This document shows, in pieces, positions 5,964 through 7,535 of a DNA stretch of 7,535 nucleotides. This DNA is from Planctomycetota bacterium. GTDB lineage: Bacteria > Planctomycetota > Phycisphaerae > WQYP01. The translations under genes were made by a program, and so were the position numbers. Below the pieces are notes generated by a model. That model was not told the DNA's origin. It worked only from the letters and a program-made list of their open reading frames with translations, and did no database searches. The stretch is taken from positions 1-7,535 of the forward strand of contig JAKBAC010000156.1 in the NCBI GenBank assembly GCA_021809365.1, written 5' to 3'. Positions within the stretch are counted from its first letter, which is position 1. Every line of letters starts with the position of its first letter.

Positions 5964-7222
5964 CCTCCGCTGCGGCCAGCAATCTGCAGCAGTTCAACAT
6001 AGGGAACATACAGCGCCAAACAGAGCATCAGAACCAGCGTTCCCATACATAGCACCACCAGAGGAATACTTACAGCGCGAATGACCTCTGTCCGGCGGCA
6101 ATATTTGAGGTCGTAATAGCCCGCCACCAATGCCAGTGCCGAACCTGTGGAACCCAACGGTTGGGCCAGGGCGCGGCATACCATTTGTGGCAGGCCGGTT
6201 TTTCTTGCTGCGGCATCGGCCGGCATTCCCGCCAACATTCTTTCGCCCCATCGTCGGAGCCGCCGCCGTGCAACGCGGCTGCTAACAGCTATCGCGGCAG
6301 TTTGAGACACCTCCGGCAAGGGTTGGCCTGCCGCCATGCCCTGCGCGAGAATCCGTGTACCATCTGACCAAGCCCGCCAACGAATCAGCGGGCCGGCTAT
6401 CGGCAGCCGCCAAACCACCGCGTCGCGCAGATAAATCGACACGTTCCCGCGACGGAAAAAGGGAATCGCCAGGCGGCGGAGGATGGCACCGGCAGCTATA
6501 AATAGTGCGATCACAACAACGGTCGCAATCGTGGCCGAGACATGCTCCGCCTGACGACGGCTGAGCCAATCTGAGAACTGTAACCAGCGGCCCGGAAAAG
6601 TAACACCCCACTGGCCAAAGGCCTTCCGCAACTTCGGCTCGACCACCACGGTGAAAATGAGAAATGTGATTATGAAAACGCCAAAGAAAGAAGCGAAATA
6701 TATCAGCAGGCCTCCGTCCAGTTCATTGACAATATTCCAAGCTTGTTCCTTGGAAGTAAGTCTCGCTAGTTCCGGTAGAAGCCGTCCGGCCCTCTCCGCC
6801 TCGGTGATCGCTGCGAAGTCGGAGGCTCTTAATTCGGGCATTGCCAGTTGCATTGATTCGGCAAGTGTCAGGCCGCGCTGCAGGAGTTCCGCCAGCATTT
6901 CCAAGCGGACGCCAACCGCACCTCGTTCAGAAGCCCCGGCGGCCCGCAGTCCTTCGGCCAGGGGATGGTTCAGGCGAACGATGGTATAGATTTTCCGAAG
7001 GACGATATCGGCATAACGACGGGTGATAAAATACCGCGCAATGACCCAGACTGGAATCACCAGCAGGAGCACGTACCCGAGCACTCGCATAAAATCCCCG
7101 AGCACGAAGGCCAGCCCGCACCACACCGGCAACCAGGTTGCCAGAAATGCCAGCACCCCGCGCCGGCGCTGCCATCGGGCGATGCGCCTTCGAGCCAGAG
7201 AGATTCTTAAATTCCTAAGCAT
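5954..7222 (-). CDS. Type II secretion system F-domain protein (GspF/PilC-like), copy B
   Basis: Second full-length platform-type protein, 422 residues, collinear with copy A. The basic N-terminal patch RRRIARWQRRRGVLAF (11-26) is identical to copy A; hydrophobic segments fall at about 24-41, 47-63, 172-193, 230-247 and 384-408. T2SF domain 1 has ITEAERAGRLL (139-149), and domain 2 the shared LAQPLGSTGSALALVAGYYD (352-371). The middle (about 160-250) differs most from copy A and carries VEPKL (194-198), nearer to the canonical T2SF EP motif than APPLL in copy A. The ATG at 7222 has AGGA 4 bases upstream (7227-7230); the gene begins 43 bases after the stop of the preceding T2SF gene and ends overlapping the chimeric ORF. 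Two such proteins could form a mixed platform, or serve different substrates. Confidence 0.88.
   Translation of the reverse strand: MLRNLRISLARRRIARWQRRRGVLAFLATWLPVWCGLAFVLGDFMRVLGYVLLLVIPVWVIARYFITRRYADIVLRKIYTIVRLNHPLAEGLRAAGASERGAVGVRLEMLAELLQRGLTLAESMQLAMPELRASDFAAITEAERAGRLLPELARLTSKEQAWNIVNELDGGLLIYFASFFGVFIITFLIFTVVVEPKLRKAFGQWGVTFPGRWLQFSDWLSRRQAEHVSATIATVVVIALFIAAGAILRRLAIPFFRRGNVSIYLRDAVVWRLPIAGPLIRWRAWSDGTRILAQGMAAGQPLPEVSQTAAIAVSSRVARRRLRRWGERMLAGMPADAAARKTGLPQMVCRALAQPLGSTGSALALVAGYYDLKYCRRTEVIRAVSIPLVVLCMGTLVLMLCLALYVPYVELLQIAGRSGGGS
6105..6169. repeat. 65 bp exact repeat inside T2SF-B
   Basis: Partner of 4691-4755, offset 1414 bp, in the same reading position of the paralogous gene. 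Confidence 0.9.
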
Positions 7223-7265
7223 ACGTTCCTGATCCAGCAGCAGAGAAAATATTTTTCTTTCAGGC

Positions 7266-7535
7266 TTAGCCCGTGGCGGTCAAGGTCTGCAGAAGGTGGA
7301 AAAACGGCAGTGCCATGGCGTATATGACAAGAAATAACACCACACCGATCAGCAGCAGGGACACCGGGGTTACCACCGCCGGCGCAATGCTGATGCGCGC
7401 TTGGGCTTCACGCGTGTATCCCTCTGAGAGCACCGTCAATGTCTCGGGCAGATTATTTCCGGCGATACCGCTTTGAATGGTCGCGGCCACCGAGGCCGGC
7501 AACATCCGCCCCGGCGAAGCTTGATTTGGTGGCAG
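7266..7535 (-). CDS. T2SF-domain protein, C-terminal part (5' end cut by window)
   Basis: Last 89 residues of a third GspF/PilC-like platform protein; the frame is open to the right edge, so the rest lies outside. The visible part has the order of a T2SF second domain: an amphipathic SVAATIQSGIAGNNLPETL where the family has its GE.SG.L...L motif, then VLSEGYTREAQARISIAPAVVTP, then a long terminal membrane helix (SLLLIGVVLFLVIYAMALPF) and a short tail. The Glu of the GE motif is not preserved (GIAGNN). It is not close to copies A or B and looks more like ordinary GspF. It is probably the first T2SF gene of the operon, since T2SF-B starts 43 bases later on the same strand. Confidence 0.8.
   Translation of the reverse strand: MPPNQASPGRMLPASVAATIQSGIAGNNLPETLTVLSEGYTREAQARISIAPAVVTPVSLLLIGVVLFLVIYAMALPFFHLLQTLTATG

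Noticed and set aside
1..7535. tRNA, rRNA or riboswitch
   Set aside because: I saw no cloverleaf-like arms, rRNA segments or known riboswitch cores on either strand by eye.

Overview
The window comes from a bacterium with a Gram-negative type envelope and a GC-rich, tightly packed genome. This rests on a lipobox lipoprotein, a type II secretion / type IV pilus-like assembly cluster, ATGA stop-start overlaps and clear AGGAG-type ribosome binding sites. The phylum cannot be fixed from sequence alone. Several T2SF genes next to very small pseudopilins recall deep-branching phyla such as Planctomycetota, but that is a low-confidence guess.

Layout, left to right: (1) 1-937, plus strand: the 3' part of a membrane glycosyltransferase gene (GT2/GT21-like). 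(2) 938-1321: no credible gene; it holds two diverged copies of an ~85 bp repeat ending in an exact 34 bp direct repeat with an internal hairpin, between two convergent genes. (3) 1322-3034, minus strand: a 570-aa predicted helical lipoprotein of unknown function with its own sigma70-like promoter (3084-3112). (4) 3193-7535, minus strand, transcribed right to left: a compact secretion/pilus operon. In transcription order it holds the C-terminal end of a T2SF (GspF/PilC-like) protein cut by the window edge, a full T2SF protein (T2SF-B), a 49-codon chimeric ORF, a second full T2SF protein (T2SF-A), and three small prepilin-like proteins in the order expected of minor pseudopilins GspI, GspJ and GspK. 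Most neighbours overlap by 4 nt (ATGA), and one junction overlaps by 1 nt (TGATG), suggesting translational coupling.

How they may work together: T2SF proteins form the inner-membrane platform on which pseudopilins are assembled after prepilin peptidase cleavage; the I-J-K-like trio would form the tip that starts the pseudopilus. The lipoprotein lies directly downstream and could be an accessory envelope component, but nothing in its sequence proves this.

The most notable feature is a ~1.41 kb tandem duplication inside the operon. T2SF-A and T2SF-B align without gaps for 420 residues, each is followed by the same 50 bp prepilin start region, and the 49-codon ORF looks like the duplication junction: 16 codons of prepilin N-terminus fused in frame to a segment resembling the C-terminal end of the upstream T2SF gene.
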